NCBI RefSeq assembly: GCF_002101775.1
Contig: NZ_LQPI01000042.1
Location: 1-64,000, forward strand
From: Mycolicibacter nonchromogenicus
GTDB lineage: Bacteria > Actinomycetota > Actinomycetes > Mycobacteriales > Mycobacteriaceae
DNA: 64,000 nucleotides
Direction of reading: 5' to 3'
Numbering within the stretch: position 1 is the stretch's first letter; each line of letters opens with the position of its first letter. Made by a program: the position numbers and the translations under genes. Shown in pieces: positions 17,854 through 31,467 of this stretch. The notes under the pieces were generated by a model, which was not told where the DNA came from, ran no database searches, and saw nothing but the letters and a program-made list of their open reading frames with translations.

Positions 17854-18570
17854 TTATCCGGCCGGGCAGGTGGCCGCTGCCGCACGCAGCACGTCGGCGG
17901 AGGGCTGGTCGAGGCGTAGCGCGTAGCCCCGCACGACCGTGATGAAGGCGATGGCGTACTGGCACGCGAACGCGCTGTTCGGCGGCATCCACTGCCCCGG
18001 TCCCGCATCGCCCTTGTCCTGGTTGCCCTGCCCGGCGACCGCCAGCAGGTTGGCCGGGTCGTTGGCGAAGCGCACTCGCTGTCGATACGGCCAGGCTGAG
18101 GCCCCCATGTCCCACGCATACGCCAGCGGCACGATGTGGTCGATCTGCACCGCCTCGCCGACCTTCGCGCCGCGGGTGAAGGCGATGACGGCGTTGGTGT
18201 AGGGATCGTGCAGGGTTCCGGTGGCCACCGCGTCGGGACAGCGCTTGGTCGACACATGCGTGATGTCCACCAGATCCCGGTTGAGGATGTCATCGCGGGT
18301 GTCGCAGCCGTTGTGTCCGCCCGGCGCGTCATTGTCGTCAGTCCAGGCGTCGCCGTACAGCGCACGGCGGTAGTCGTGACGGTGGGTGCGGGCCGCAACC
18401 ACGGTGATGCCGGCCAGGACATCGGTGCCGGCTGCCACCGTGGGCATGCCGGCCTGCGCCGTCAGGGCCCGGCTGCGATGGCCCACGGCCGACACCGTCT
18501 GGTAGGCCACCACCACGGCGAGCAACGCCGCCACGGCTAGCCACAGCAGCGTTTTGCGGCTCGGGTTCAT
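17854..18570 (-). CDS. exported HNH-type (DUF1524) nuclease-like protein
   Basis: A 238-residue homologue of Rv2972c. Residues 1-30 are a signal peptide or anchor (RKTLLWLAVAALLAVVVAYQ). The exported part has QIDHIVPLAYAWDMG, then RFANDPANLLAVAGQGNQDKGD, the beta-beta-alpha metal (HNH) arrangement of the DUF1524/GmrSD C-terminal nuclease family with conserved DH, N and K residues, plus cysteines likely to form disulfides (CDTRDD, KRCPD, FACQY, ATCPAG). A secreted DNase role is inferred. The start overlaps recG by 4 bases on the same strand. Confidence 0.85.
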   Translation of the reverse strand: MNPSRKTLLWLAVAALLAVVVAYQTVSAVGHRSRALTAQAGMPTVAAGTDVLAGITVVAARTHRHDYRRALYGDAWTDDNDAPGGHNGCDTRDDILNRDLVDITHVSTKRCPDAVATGTLHDPYTNAVIAFTRGAKVGEAVQIDHIVPLAYAWDMGASAWPYRQRVRFANDPANLLAVAGQGNQDKGDAGPGQWMPPNSAFACQYAIAFITVVRGYALRLDQPSADVLRAAAATCPAG

Positions 18571-20798
18571 GCCTTGCCCAGGTATTCGATGTCTGTGAAC
18601 TGCGCAGCCAGCGAGGCCAATCCGCGATCACCCGGGTTTGCCTTCCACGCCTGGTCACACCACGCGCGAGCAGCCTCGATGACCTCGCCGTGGTCGGTCA
18701 GCGACAGCAGCTTCAGGCCGCCGCGCCAACCGGACTGGTTACGGCCCAACACGTCTCCCTCACCGCGCTCGCGCAGGTCCAGATCGGCCAGCGCAAACCC
18801 GTCCAGCGTGCCGGCTACGGCCTCTAGTCGCTTGCCCGCCCGGGACCCCTCGGAGGCGGTGGTGACCAGCAGGCATAGGCCGGCGTGCTCACCGCGGCCG
18901 ATCCGGCCACGCAGCTGGTGCAGCTGACTGATGCCGAACCGGTCGGCGTCGGCCACCACCATCACCGTTGCGTTCGGCACGTCGACGCCGACCTCGATCA
19001 CCGTGGTGCACACCAACACGTCGACAGTTCCGGATCGGAACGCGCTCATCACCGCGTCCTTCTCGTCGCTGGACAGTCGGCCATGCATCAGCCCGAGCCG
19101 CAATCCGGCCAGCGGTCCGGCTCCCAGTCGCTGGAAGAGGTCCACCGCCGTCGCTGAGGGGCGGGTCGCACCCTGCTCCTGATCGCCGACCTGTGCCGCT
19201 TCATCGGTCTCGTCGATGCGCGGCGCCACCACGTAGGCCTGCCGGCCGGCCGCGACCTCTTCACGGATCCGTTGCCAGGCCCGCTGCAGCCAGGCCGGTT
19301 TGGACTTCTCGAAGATCACCGAGGAGCGGATCGGCTGGCGCCCGCGGGGCAACTCGCGCAGCGTTGAGGTCTCCAGGTCCCCGTAGACGGTCAGGGCGAC
19401 GGTGCGCGGGATCGGAGTGGCCGTCATCACCAGCAGGTGTGGGGTTATGCCGTCGGGCGCCTTGGCGCGCAACTGATCCCGCTGTTCCACACCGAAGCGG
19501 TGCTGCTCGTCGATGACGACCATGCCCAGCTTGTGAAACTCCACGGCGTCCTGCAGCAGGGCGTGGGTACCGACCACGATCCCGGCGGTGCCTGCGCTGA
19601 TCTCCGCGCGGACCTGCTTCTTGGTGGCCGCCGGCATCGATCCGGTCAGCAGTGCCACCGCGGTCGCATTGTCGGCCCCGCCGAGCTGGCCTCCCAGCGC
19701 CAGCGGGCCGAGCATGTCCCGAATCGATCGAACATGTTGGGCGGCAAGCACTTCAGTCGGAGCCAGTAGCGCGCACTGGTAACCCGCATCCACCATCTGC
19801 AGCATCGCCAGCAGCGCCACGATCGTCTTTCCGGAGCCGACCTCGCCCTGCAGCATCCGGTTCATGGGGCGCGACGCGGCCAGTTCGGACTGCAGTACCT
19901 CGAGCACCTCCCGCTGCCCGGCGGTCAGCTCGAAGGGCAACCGCCCCAACAGTTCCCGGGCCAGGCCATCGTCGCGGGCCGGGGCCGGCGGACCGGATTC
20001 GGAGAGCTCACCATTGCGGCGCACCGCCAGGGCCCACTGCAGACCGACCGCCTCGTCGAAGGTCAGTCGCTCGCGAGCCCGCGCCCGCTGCGCGGCGCTC
20101 TCGGCCAGGTGGATGGCACGAAGCGCCTCGTCCTCACTGATCAGGCCGCGCTCGGCGCGCAGCGCGGCAGGCAGCGGATCCGGAATGGGGTCCAAGACCT
20201 CCAGAACCTGTCGCACACAGGCGAAGATGTCCCAGCTCTGCAATTTGGTGCTGGCGGGATAGATCGGATAGCAGGCTCGCTCGAACTCCGACTGCAGCAC
20301 TTCACCACTGATCTTCTGCGAGGCATCGGCGATGTTGCGCAGCGAGTCGCTGCCGAAGTTGTCGTTGTCCGACCCGTCGAGGATGAGGAAGTCGGGATGG
20401 GTCAACTGCAGTTTGCGGTTGAAGTAGCCGACCTCGCCGGACAGCATCACCCGGGTTCCGGGGGTGAGCTTGTACTTGAGGCCACGCGCGTTGAAGAACG
20501 TCGCACTGACCTTTTTCTGGCCGGTCCCCAGGGTGATCACCAGGTATTCGTTGGGTCGCCGACCCTGTTGCCGTTTCATCGGTTTGGCCACGGCGGTGGT
20601 GATGGTGTCGACCAGGGTGATGTGTTCGCCCTCGAGCGCCTGCGCGTCGTCGAGGCCGCGTTTCGTCGCGCCCTCGACGTAGCTGCGCGGATAGTGCCGC
20701 AGCAGGTCGTCGACGGTGCGGATGCCGAAGAACTCATCGAGTTTTCCGGCCGTATCGGAACCCACGATGTAGTCCAGCCGGTCGCTCAGGGTGACCAT
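18567..20798 (-). CDS. recG: ATP-dependent DNA helicase RecG
   Basis: Branch-migration helicase that rescues stalled forks and processes Holliday junctions. The 743-residue product has an N-terminal wedge/OB domain (LRHYPRSYVEGATKRGL) and helicase motif I GEVGSGKTIVALLAML. Then come Ia (LLAPTEVLAAQH), DEQH-type motif II (VVIDEQHRFGVEQRDQL), III (LVMTATPIPRT), V (VLVCTTVIEVGVDVPNAT) and VI (QLRGRIGRGEHAGL). Its ATG is 2 bases after the stop of the DAK-domain gene, and its stop overlaps the HNH-protein gene, forming a tight operon. Confidence 0.97.
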   Translation of the reverse strand: MVTLSDRLDYIVGSDTAGKLDEFFGIRTVDDLLRHYPRSYVEGATKRGLDDAQALEGEHITLVDTITTAVAKPMKRQQGRRPNEYLVITLGTGQKKVSATFFNARGLKYKLTPGTRVMLSGEVGYFNRKLQLTHPDFLILDGSDNDNFGSDSLRNIADASQKISGEVLQSEFERACYPIYPASTKLQSWDIFACVRQVLEVLDPIPDPLPAALRAERGLISEDEALRAIHLAESAAQRARARERLTFDEAVGLQWALAVRRNGELSESGPPAPARDDGLARELLGRLPFELTAGQREVLEVLQSELAASRPMNRMLQGEVGSGKTIVALLAMLQMVDAGYQCALLAPTEVLAAQHVRSIRDMLGPLALGGQLGGADNATAVALLTGSMPAATKKQVRAEISAGTAGIVVGTHALLQDAVEFHKLGMVVIDEQHRFGVEQRDQLRAKAPDGITPHLLVMTATPIPRTVALTVYGDLETSTLRELPRGRQPIRSSVIFEKSKPAWLQRAWQRIREEVAAGRQAYVVAPRIDETDEAAQVGDQEQGATRPSATAVDLFQRLGAGPLAGLRLGLMHGRLSSDEKDAVMSAFRSGTVDVLVCTTVIEVGVDVPNATVMVVADADRFGISQLHQLRGRIGRGEHAGLCLLVTTASEGSRAGKRLEAVAGTLDGFALADLDLRERGEGDVLGRNQSGWRGGLKLLSLTDHGEVIEAARAWCDQAWKANPGDRGLASLAAQFTDIEYLGKA

Positions 20799-20800
20799 CG

Positions 20801-22450
20801 CTACTCGACCCCGATCAGCAGTGCGTCCCCCCGATGTCCGGTGAAGTAGGTCGCCAGTTCGGTTCCCGGGTGCTGGTCGTGCACATGCCGGGACAAGACG
20901 TCCACCACATCTTCTTCCAGCCCGTCGACGCCCGCCCCGAACAGCACCGTGACCAGCTCACCACCTGCAGCCAGCAGCAGATCGATCAGGCCGATCGCGG
21001 CGGCGCCGACATTGCGCGCCACGATCAGCACCTCGTCGCCGGCGATGCCCAGGCCGTCGCCGGGCTGGCAGGAACCGGCCCAGGTCAGCGCCTGTTCGGT
21101 GGCCACCCGGACCGATCCGAGCCGGGTGCTGCCGGCGGCGCGGGCCATGGTGTAGCCGTCGTCGACCACCGGACGGCCCGGATCGTGGACCGCCAGGGCG
21201 GACAGCCCCTGCACCATCGAGCCGGTCGGCACCGGCACCACGTCGATACCCCAGCCGATGGCCGCGGTGCAGCCCGCCACCAGTTCCTCGGCGGCGACGT
21301 AGCCGTTGGGCAGCAACATCACCTGCGCTGCCCCGGTGTCCACGACCGCCCGCAGCAGTTGCTGGGCGGAGATCATCATGGCCGGCTCGGCACAGTGTGG
21401 GTCGGGCCGCAGCACGCAGGCGCCTTCGGAGTCGAACAGCGCCTCGGCGCCGTCGCCGTCGACCACGGCCAGCACCGCCCGCTCGCGGACCCAGCTGCCC
21501 GGGGACGGGCCGGTGGCCCCGGCCAGGGCCGAGATCTGAATTCGCCGCGGCCGGCCGAACGCCAGGCCCGCCTCGACGGCGGCACCGGCGTCATCGGTGT
21601 GCACATGCACCGAATATCCGCCGACCACCCCCGAGGTGGCGATCACGACCGATTCGCCGAGCTGGTTCAGCCGTTCGCGCAGGGCCTCGGTGTCTTCGGG
21701 GCTGCATTCACCCAGCAGGTACATCACCTCGAACTGGGGCGCGGGCGGCTCGGTGCCCGCCTCCGGCGACCGGGGGCGCGGCGACGGCTGATACACCGGG
21801 CGAACCGGTGCCTGTCCGGTGATCGTGGAGCGCAGCGCGTCGAGCAGCACCAGCAGCCCGCGACCACCCGCGTCGACCACTCCGGCGTCGGCCAGCACGT
21901 CGAGCTGGGCGGTGGTCGCCTCCAGTGCCTCGGCGGCCGCGTCGGTGCCGGCCACCAGGGCCGGGCCCAGCTCGGCTCCCTGCGCCGCGCACCGCTCGAC
22001 GGCGGCGGCCGCGGCCTGCAGCACCGACACGATGGTGCCCGGGACCTCGCGGCCGCCCATCGAGGCGATCACCAGTTCGACTCCGTGCCGCAGGCCAGCG
22101 CCGAGCAGGGCGGTGTCGATGACGGCGACGGTGGGGTCGGCAGCGGTGACATCGGCCAGACCGCGCAATATCTGCGACAGAATCACCCCGGAGTTGCCCC
22201 GCGCACCGTGCAGCGCCCCGGCTGACAGTGCGGCCGCGACCCGGCCCACCTGGCCCGAGGCGGCCTCGGTGTTGGCCTCGGCCAGGGCTGAACGCATGGT
22301 GAACAGCATGTTTGTTCCGGTGTCGGAATCGGCGACCGGGAAGACGTTGAGCTGGTTGATCTCGTCGGTGTGGGTGATCAGGTCACCGACGGCGGTGTGT
22401 GCCCAGTCCCGCAAGGTCGCCGCATCCAGCCGACGATCGGGATTGCCCAC
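20801..22450 (-). CDS. DAK2/FakA-like domain protein (DhaL fold)
   Basis: About 549 residues, covering M. tuberculosis Rv2975c/Rv2974c as one intact gene. The N-terminal DhaL (Dak2) domain has NQLNVFPVADSDTGTNMLFTMRSAL, where the aspartates bind Mg-ATP, and GALHGARGNSGVILSQILRG. The C-terminal half resembles the FakA/YloV central and C-terminal regions (VHVHTDDAGAAVEAGL; LLPNGYVAAEE). FakA phosphorylates fatty acids bound to FakB in Gram-positives; the substrate here is unknown. The frame is open to a TTG at 22489. GTG at 22450, nine bases after GGAAGG, looks the better start. Confidence 0.85.
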   Translation of the reverse strand: MGNPDRRLDAATLRDWAHTAVGDLITHTDEINQLNVFPVADSDTGTNMLFTMRSALAEANTEAASGQVGRVAAALSAGALHGARGNSGVILSQILRGLADVTAADPTVAVIDTALLGAGLRHGVELVIASMGGREVPGTIVSVLQAAAAAVERCAAQGAELGPALVAGTDAAAEALEATTAQLDVLADAGVVDAGGRGLLVLLDALRSTITGQAPVRPVYQPSPRPRSPEAGTEPPAPQFEVMYLLGECSPEDTEALRERLNQLGESVVIATSGVVGGYSVHVHTDDAGAAVEAGLAFGRPRRIQISALAGATGPSPGSWVRERAVLAVVDGDGAEALFDSEGACVLRPDPHCAEPAMMISAQQLLRAVVDTGAAQVMLLPNGYVAAEELVAGCTAAIGWGIDVVPVPTGSMVQGLSALAVHDPGRPVVDDGYTMARAAGSTRLGSVRVATEQALTWAGSCQPGDGLGIAGDEVLIVARNVGAAAIGLIDLLLAAGGELVTVLFGAGVDGLEEDVVDVLSRHVHDQHPGTELATYFTGHRGDALLIGVE

Positions 22451-22643
22451 CTCCACCCACCTTCCTGACGGCACCGCCGGTGGCCGCAAGCCTAATCACT
22501 GCGGGCGACAGCACAGGTCACCTATGGCCGACCGGGAGAGGGCGTTTTGGTGGATACCCCGCCGGACGGGTATCCTGATCAGGTTGTCGGGCCACCCGCT
22601 GAGGTTGTTGGCCCTCAAGCAGACGTTTTGAGGAGTGTCACAT

Positions 22644-22835
22644 ATGGCTGCCGTGTGCGATATCTGCGGAAAGGGCCCCGGCTTCGGCAAGTCGGTGTCC
22701 CACTCGCACCGTCGGACCAGCCGTCGGTGGGACCCGAACATTCAGGTCGTGCACGCCGCTCGTCCCGGTGGTAACAAGCAGCGCCTGAACGCCTGCACCT
22801 CCTGCATCAAGGCCGGCAAGGTCTCCCGCGGCTAA
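22644..22835 (+). CDS. rpmB: 50S ribosomal protein L28 (zinc-binding form)
   Basis: A 63-residue L28: [34 protein letters not shown], and C-terminal [15 protein letters not shown]. Two CxxC pairs (CDIC, CTSC) make this the zinc-binding C+ form rather than the zinc-independent paralogue used under Zur control. ATG at 22644 is preceded by GAGGAG at a suitable distance; a GTG three codons earlier is less likely. It is a lone gene on the plus strand between the divergent DAK gene and the convergent ung. Confidence 0.95.
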   Translation: MAAVCDICGKGPGFGKSVSHSHRRTSRRWDPNIQVVHAARPGGNKQRLNACTSCIKAGKVSRG

Positions 22836-22847
22836 GTCCGCTCTGTT

Positions 22848-22874
22848 CTCGCCGCCTCTGGTTGCGGCGGCGAG
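22848..22874. terminator. hairpin between convergent rpmB and ung
   Basis: CTCGCCGCC (22848-22856) pairs perfectly with GGCGGCGAG (22866-22874) around a 9-base loop. It starts 13 bases after the rpmB stop and ends 22 bases before the ung stop. There is no T-run, as is common for mycobacterial terminator-like hairpins. Confidence 0.55.
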
Positions 22875-22895
22875 TCTGCGCGATCGTCTCGACCG

Positions 22896-23576
22896 CTACT
22901 CCAATCGCCAGTCGATCGGCTCGGCCCCCATCTGCGTCAGCAACTCGTTGGCGCGGCTGAACGGCCGCGATCCGAAGAATCCGCGCGACGCCGACAAGGG
23001 CGACGGGTGCGCTGACTCGATCGCGACGCAGGGGTCGGACAGCATCGGCTTGAGCGTTCCCGCGTCGCGTCCCCACAGGATCGCCACCATCGGCTGCCTG
23101 CGGGCGACCAACGCGCGGATCGCACATTCGGTGACGGCCTCCCAGCCCTTGCCGCGATGTGACGCCGGCGTGCCCGGTCGCACGGTGAGCACCCTGTTGA
23201 GCAGCAGCACACCCCGCTGAGCCCACGGGGACAGATCACCGTTGGACGGCTTGGGATAGCCCAAATCGGCGGTGTATTCGGTGAAGATGTTCTCCAGACT
23301 GCGCGGCAGCGGCCGAACGTCCGGCGCGACCGAGAAGCTCAGGCCCACGGCGTGTCCGGGCGTCGGGTACGGATCCTGGCCGACGATCAGCACCCTGACG
23401 TCGTCGAAGGGAAACGTGAAGGCACGCAAGATGTTCCGACCTTCGGGCAGATAGCCGTGACCGGATGACGTCTCTTCGCGTAAGAAGCGCCCCATTGCTG
23501 CGACGTGTTCGGTCACCGGTGCCAGTGCGCTGGCCCAACCGCTTTCGACGAGTTCAGGTAGTGGACGCGCAGTCAT
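22896..23576 (-). CDS. ung: uracil-DNA glycosylase, family 1
   Basis: Removes uracil from DNA. In the 226-residue product the catalytic motif [17 protein letters not shown] carries the water-activating Asp at about residue 67. [12 protein letters not shown] gives the uracil-specificity Asn, and [18 protein letters not shown] the DNA-intercalation loop. All active-site residues are retained. It lies 6 bases downstream of thiL on the same strand (Rv2977c-Rv2976c order). Confidence 0.97.
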   Translation of the reverse strand: MTARPLPELVESGWASALAPVTEHVAAMGRFLREETSSGHGYLPEGRNILRAFTFPFDDVRVLIVGQDPYPTPGHAVGLSFSVAPDVRPLPRSLENIFTEYTADLGYPKPSNGDLSPWAQRGVLLLNRVLTVRPGTPASHRGKGWEAVTECAIRALVARRQPMVAILWGRDAGTLKPMLSDPCVAIESAHPSPLSASRGFFGSRPFSRANELLTQMGAEPIDWRLE

Positions 23577-23582
23577 GGTGTC

Positions 23583-24560
23583 TCAAGGTAATGGGCCCGG
23601 CGAGTCAAACGACTGCCAGCCCGCCTCCCCGTCCCACGGCGCTCCGTCCACCAGCACGCGCGCCGGCCCCGGCAACACCTGCCCGATTGCCCGCCAACCG
23701 GCCGGCACGTCGCCGGGAAACGCGGCGATCAGGGCGTGGTCTTCTCCCCCGCCCAGAATCCACGACCACGCATCGGCGCCCACGGCAGCAGCCGCGGCTT
23801 CCAGAGCCCGGTAATCGGCCGCCAGTGCCGCCGTGGACACCTCCAACGTCACCTGCGATGCGGTGGCCACATGTCCCAGATCGGCGAGCAGGCCGTCGGA
23901 GACATCGGTCATCGCCTGCGCCCCCGCCTCGGCGGCAGCCGCGCCCTGCCCGTAGGGCGGCTGCGGGACTAGGTGGCGCAGCCTCAGCTCCGCAAAGTCT
24001 GCTGCATCCACGCCCGCACTGAACAGCCGCAGCCCGGCCGCCGAGCGGCCCAGGTCCCCGGCCACCGCCAGGGTCGCGCCCGGCCGCGCCCCCGAGCGCA
24101 GCACCGCGGCCCGGCCGGCCAGATCCCCCAGCACCGTCACCGACACCACCCAGCAGTCGGCCTGGACCAGGTCGCCGCCGACCACGCCGGCACCCAGCTG
24201 CTCCGCCTCGGCCCACATCCCGTCGGCCAGCTCGGCGGCATCGGCGGCCGAGGTGTGCGCGGGGGCGCCGAAGCCGACCACGAATGCGGTGGGGCGCGCA
24301 CCCATCGCCTCGATATCGGCCGCGTTCTGCGCGATCGCCTTGCGCCCGACCTGGTGCGGGGTTGACCAGTCCAGCCGGAAATGGCGGCCTTCCACCAGCA
24401 TGTCGGTGGACACCGCAGCCCGGCCGTCGGCGCACCGCACCACCGCCGCGTCGTCCCCGGGACCCAGCACAGTGGTGTCAGGCTGACGTCGCCCGGCCAC
24501 CAGCCGGTCGATCATGGGAAACTCTCCAAGCTGACCCAGCGTGGGCTCGTTACCGCGCAC
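23583..24560 (-). CDS. thiL: thiamine-monophosphate kinase
   Basis: Phosphorylates thiamine monophosphate to the active diphosphate. In the 325-residue product, the AIRS/ThiL-type ATP-binding signature is in TTVLGPGDDAAVV and AVSTDMLVEGRHFRLDWS, and metal-binding Asp residues are in TDVSDGLLADLGHVA. The start is GTG (MRGNEPTLGQLGEFPMIDRL). It is divergent from the DUF3515 lipoprotein-like gene with only 39 bases between the two starts. Confidence 0.95.
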   Translation of the reverse strand: MRGNEPTLGQLGEFPMIDRLVAGRRQPDTTVLGPGDDAAVVRCADGRAAVSTDMLVEGRHFRLDWSTPHQVGRKAIAQNAADIEAMGARPTAFVVGFGAPAHTSAADAAELADGMWAEAEQLGAGVVGGDLVQADCWVVSVTVLGDLAGRAAVLRSGARPGATLAVAGDLGRSAAGLRLFSAGVDAADFAELRLRHLVPQPPYGQGAAAAEAGAQAMTDVSDGLLADLGHVATASQVTLEVSTAALAADYRALEAAAAAVGADAWSWILGGGEDHALIAAFPGDVPAGWRAIGQVLPGPARVLVDGAPWDGEAGWQSFDSPGPLP

Positions 24561-24599
24561 AGCCTGGAGTGTAGGTGTGATCAGAACGGTAGGCGGGGC

Positions 24600-25145
24600 T
24601 TGACCAATCCGGACAACGACGCGGACGGACCGCCGCGGCTCGCGCTGATTGTCGCGCTGGTGGTGGCCGTCACCGCGGTAGGCGCTGCACTGACGGTGGC
24701 CGCACTACACCAGCCGGGCAAACGGCCGCCGGCACCGGTCCCGGTCGTGACGGTGCCTGCTCCGCAAGCCGACAGCCAAGACTGCCGGGCCCTGCTCGAG
24801 GCGCTACCGGCCCAGCTGGGCGACTTTCGGCGCGCCGAGCTCGCCGCGCCCGCCCCGCAGGGCGCCGCGGCCTGGACCGGCGACAGCGGCGAGGCCGTGG
24901 TGCTGCGCTGTGGACTGGACCGGCCGGCCGACTTCGTGGTGGGCTCACCCATCCAAGTGGTCGATCACGTGCAGTGGTTCGAAGTCCGCGAAGGCGACCG
25001 CGCCACCTGGTATGCGGTGGACCGGAAGGTCTATCTGGCGCTGACGCTGCCGCCGGGATCAGGTCCCACACCGATTCAGGAGGTGTCCGATCTGATCGCC
25101 GACACCATCGGGGCGGTCCCGATCCGGCCGGGCCCGCCGCGCTGA
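24600..25145 (+). CDS. DUF3515 family membrane-anchored protein
   Basis: About 181 residues, homologue of Rv2980. A short polar N-terminus (TNPDNDADGPPR) is followed by one hydrophobic segment (LALIVALVVAVTAVGAALTVAA), a Pro-rich linker and an exported domain containing DCRALLEALPAQLGDF, AAWTGDSGEAVVLRCGL and WYAVDRKVYLALTLP. The two cysteines probably form a disulfide. The function is unknown. No ATG or GTG fits; TTG at 24600, preceded by a GGCGGGG stretch, is the best start. Confidence 0.78.
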   Translation: MTNPDNDADGPPRLALIVALVVAVTAVGAALTVAALHQPGKRPPAPVPVVTVPAPQADSQDCRALLEALPAQLGDFRRAELAAPAPQGAAAWTGDSGEAVVLRCGLDRPADFVVGSPIQVVDHVQWFEVREGDRATWYAVDRKVYLALTLPPGSGPTPIQEVSDLIADTIGAVPIRPGPPR

Positions 25146-25158
25146 CCAGTTGCGCCTT

Positions 25159-25222
25159 GCGCCGAGCGTGAACTCAGACCGAGAACGTGACCAGTTTCTC
25201 GTGCTCCGTACACGTTCGGCGC
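25159..25222. terminator. nested inverted repeat between convergent DUF3515 gene and ddl
   Basis: GCGCCGAGCGTG (25159-25170) faces CACGTTCGGCGC (25211-25222), pairing at 11 of 12 positions. Inside, GAGAA (25181-25185) faces TTCTC (25196-25200). The element fills the gap between two convergent genes and probably terminates both. It could also be a member of an interspersed dyad family. Confidence 0.5.
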
Positions 25223-25241
25223 GCAGCGGCGATCGATCCCG

Positions 25242-26354
<1,113 letters not shown>

Positions 26355-26378
26355 ACGCCAGAGGGTACCGGGGGCGTG

Positions 26379-27404
26379 TTACTCCGGTTTTGTGCGACGT
26401 CCCAGCAGCAGGGCCACCGCCTCATTGACCGACAAGCCCGTGTGGCAAACCCGGTGCACGGCATCGGTCAGCGGCATCTCCACGTCGTAGCTCGAGGCCA
26501 GCGCCAGCACTGACTGGCACGACGTCACGCCTTCGACGACGTGACCCTCAGAGGTGCTCAACCCCGCCGACCCGGGCACCGGCGGCATCGCCTCACCCCG
26601 GCCCAGCCGTTCTCCGAACGAGCGGTTGCGCGAATGCGGCGATGTGCAGGTGGCCACCAGGTCGCCCACGCCGGCAAGGCCCGCCAGGGTGGCGCCCTTG
26701 GCGCCCAGCGCGACGCCGAGCCGGATGATCTCGGCCAGGCCCCGGGTGATGATGGCGGCGGCCGTGTTCTCCCCCAGACCCACTCCGGCGGCCATCCCGC
26801 AGGCCAGCGCGATGACGTTCTTACAGGCGCCGCCGATCTCGGTGCCGACCACGTCGGAGTTGGTGTAGGGCCGGAAATAGCCGGTGTTGAGCATCCGCTG
26901 CAGTGCCACCGCACGCCCGGAGTCGGTGCAGGCGACGACGGTGGCCGCGGGCTGCCCGGCCGCGATCTCGGCGGCCAGGTTGGGACCAGACACCACCGCG
27001 ACCTGACCGGCGTCGAACCCCGTCACCGAGGCAATCACCTGGCTCATCCGCATCAGCGTGCCCAGCTCGATGCCCTTGGCGACGCTGACCAATGTGGCGC
27101 TGCCGGTCAGGTACGGCGTCCATGCCTGGAGATTGGCCCGCATCGTCTGCGCCGGAACAGCCAGCACCACGGTGGTCAGGCCATCCAGCGCCTCGGCCGG
27201 ATCGCTGGTGGCGCGCACCGCGTCGGGGACCGCGAAACCCGGCAGGTAGTCGGGGTTGTGCCGAGTCTCGTTGATCTGCGCGGCGATCTCGGGCCGACGT
27301 GTCCAGAGTCTGACGTCACTGCCGGCCTCGGCGAGGACCTTGGCCAGCGCAGTGCCCCACGCGCCCGCGCCCATCACCGCGACCGTGCCCTCGGTGCCGC
27401 CCAT
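26379..27404 (-). CDS. gpsA: glycerol-3-phosphate dehydrogenase [NAD(P)+]
   Basis: Reduces dihydroxyacetone phosphate to sn-glycerol 3-phosphate for phospholipid synthesis. In the 341-residue product the Rossmann motif is [21 protein letters not shown] near the N-terminus. The catalytic Lys lies in [16 protein letters not shown], and [23 protein letters not shown] is the family signature. It corresponds to gpdA2 (Rv2982c) and is the upstream gene of the gpsA-ddl pair. Confidence 0.96.
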   Translation of the reverse strand: MGGTEGTVAVMGAGAWGTALAKVLAEAGSDVRLWTRRPEIAAQINETRHNPDYLPGFAVPDAVRATSDPAEALDGLTTVVLAVPAQTMRANLQAWTPYLTGSATLVSVAKGIELGTLMRMSQVIASVTGFDAGQVAVVSGPNLAAEIAAGQPAATVVACTDSGRAVALQRMLNTGYFRPYTNSDVVGTEIGGACKNVIALACGMAAGVGLGENTAAAIITRGLAEIIRLGVALGAKGATLAGLAGVGDLVATCTSPHSRNRSFGERLGRGEAMPPVPGSAGLSTSEGHVVEGVTSCQSVLALASSYDVEMPLTDAVHRVCHTGLSVNEAVALLLGRRTKPE

Positions 27405-27435
27405 CGCACACCACCTCCCTTAGGCGCATCACCTT

Positions 27436-27545
27436 AGCGGTGATCGCAAGCACGGCGGAGCCGGGCGAAGCGGGTCACCGCCAACAGCCCAGCGGTGATC
27501 GCAAGCACGGCGGAGCCGGGCGAAGCGGGTCACCGCCAGCAACCC
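27436..27545. repeat. two tandem copies of a 55-bp MIRU-like repeat
   Basis: The unit beginning AGCGGTGATCGCAAGCACGG at 27436 repeats at 27491, exactly 55 bases later. The first ~48 bases are identical, with small differences at the ends. The core GGCGGAGCCGGGCG also appears in the repeat at 38326. It lies in the gap between divergent gpsA and fbiD. This looks like a mycobacterial interspersed repetitive unit and a possible VNTR locus. Confidence 0.8.
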
Positions 27546-27584
27546 AGCCCGTGGGACAGCCGGCCCGACGCTGGCAGGATGTGA

Positions 27585-30450
<2,866 letters not shown>

Positions 30451-30486
30451 CCCGCCCACCGCCTCAGAACCTGCAGGGAGTCCAAG

Positions 30487-31419
30487 GTGCTCGAAACGAC
30501 AGTTCCGGATGGCGCGGGGACCGAAGGCAAGGTGATCCACGCCGCGGGCGCGGTGCTGTGGCGCAGGCGGCGCAAGACCGTTGAGGTGGCGCTCATCCAC
30601 CGCCCGCGCTACGACGACTGGTCGCTGCCCAAGGGCAAAGTCGATCCCGGGGAGACCGAGCCGGTGACGGCCGTACGGGAGATCCTCGAGGAGACCGGCC
30701 AGCACGCACGGCTGGGCCGCCGGCTGGGGACGGTCCGATATCCGGTGGCCCAGGGCGTCAAGAAGGTCCGGTATTGGGCCGCACAGGCGCTGGGCGGAGA
30801 GTTTGTGCCCAATCACGAGGTTGACGACCTGGTCTGGCTACCGGTCGATGCCGCAATGAAGGAACTCCCCTACGCCCATGACCGGAAGATATTGCGGCGG
30901 TTCGCCAAGCAGCCCGCGGACACCCAGACGGTGTTGATCGTTCGGCACGGTACCGCTGGGCGCCGGTCGCGGTTCTCCGGCGACGACCGGCAGCGCCCGC
31001 TGGACAAGAAGGGCCGCGCACAGGCCGAGGCGCTCACCGATCAGCTGCTGGCCTTCGGCGCGAGCGCGGTGTACGCCGCCGACCGGGTGCGCTGCGAGCA
31101 GACCGTGGAACCATTGGCCGCCGAGCTCGGAGTACCCGTGCACAACGAGCCGACGCTGACCGAGGAGTCTTACGCAGACAACCCGAAGCAGGCCCGGCGC
31201 CGGCTGGTGGAGATCGCGAAATTGGGCGGCACACCCGTCATCTGTACCCAGGGCAAGGTGATTCCGGGGTTGATCGCCTGGTGGTGCGAGCGCGACGGCA
31301 TCAGTCCGGACAAGTCGCGCAATCGCAAGGGCAGCACCTGGGTGCTGTCGCTGTCGGGAGGCCGGTTGATCGCCGCCGACCACATCGGTAGTCCGCTGGC
31401 TACCCAAGCACTGGTATGA
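30487..31419 (+). CDS. mutT1: MutT1-type Nudix hydrolase fused to a histidine phosphatase domain
   Basis: A 310-residue two-domain sanitising enzyme like Rv2985, which degrades 8-oxo-(d)GTP and diadenosine polyphosphates. The N-terminal Nudix box is [23 protein letters not shown] in outline (G at about 54, REILEE at about 68-73). The C-terminal RHG domain starts [16 protein letters not shown] and has the second His region in [13 protein letters not shown]. The start is GTG behind GGGAG. Last gene of the fbiD-ppk-mutT1 run. Confidence 0.93.
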   Translation: MLETTVPDGAGTEGKVIHAAGAVLWRRRRKTVEVALIHRPRYDDWSLPKGKVDPGETEPVTAVREILEETGQHARLGRRLGTVRYPVAQGVKKVRYWAAQALGGEFVPNHEVDDLVWLPVDAAMKELPYAHDRKILRRFAKQPADTQTVLIVRHGTAGRRSRFSGDDRQRPLDKKGRAQAEALTDQLLAFGASAVYAADRVRCEQTVEPLAAELGVPVHNEPTLTEESYADNPKQARRRLVEIAKLGGTPVICTQGKVIPGLIAWWCERDGISPDKSRNRKGSTWVLSLSGGRLIAADHIGSPLATQALV

Positions 31420-31423
31420 ACGA

Positions 31424-31457
31424 CCGAGCGCCGCGGGGCTGACCCCGCGGCGCTCGG
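31424..31457. terminator. strong bidirectional hairpin between mutT1 and hupB
   Basis: CCGAGCGCCGCGGGG (31424-31438) and CCCCGCGGCGCTCGG (31443-31457) form a perfect 15-bp stem with a 4-base loop CTGA. It begins 5 bases after the mutT1 stop and ends 11 bases before the hupB stop, so it serves both converging genes. Confidence 0.85.
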
Positions 31458-31467
31458 CTGTTCGTTG

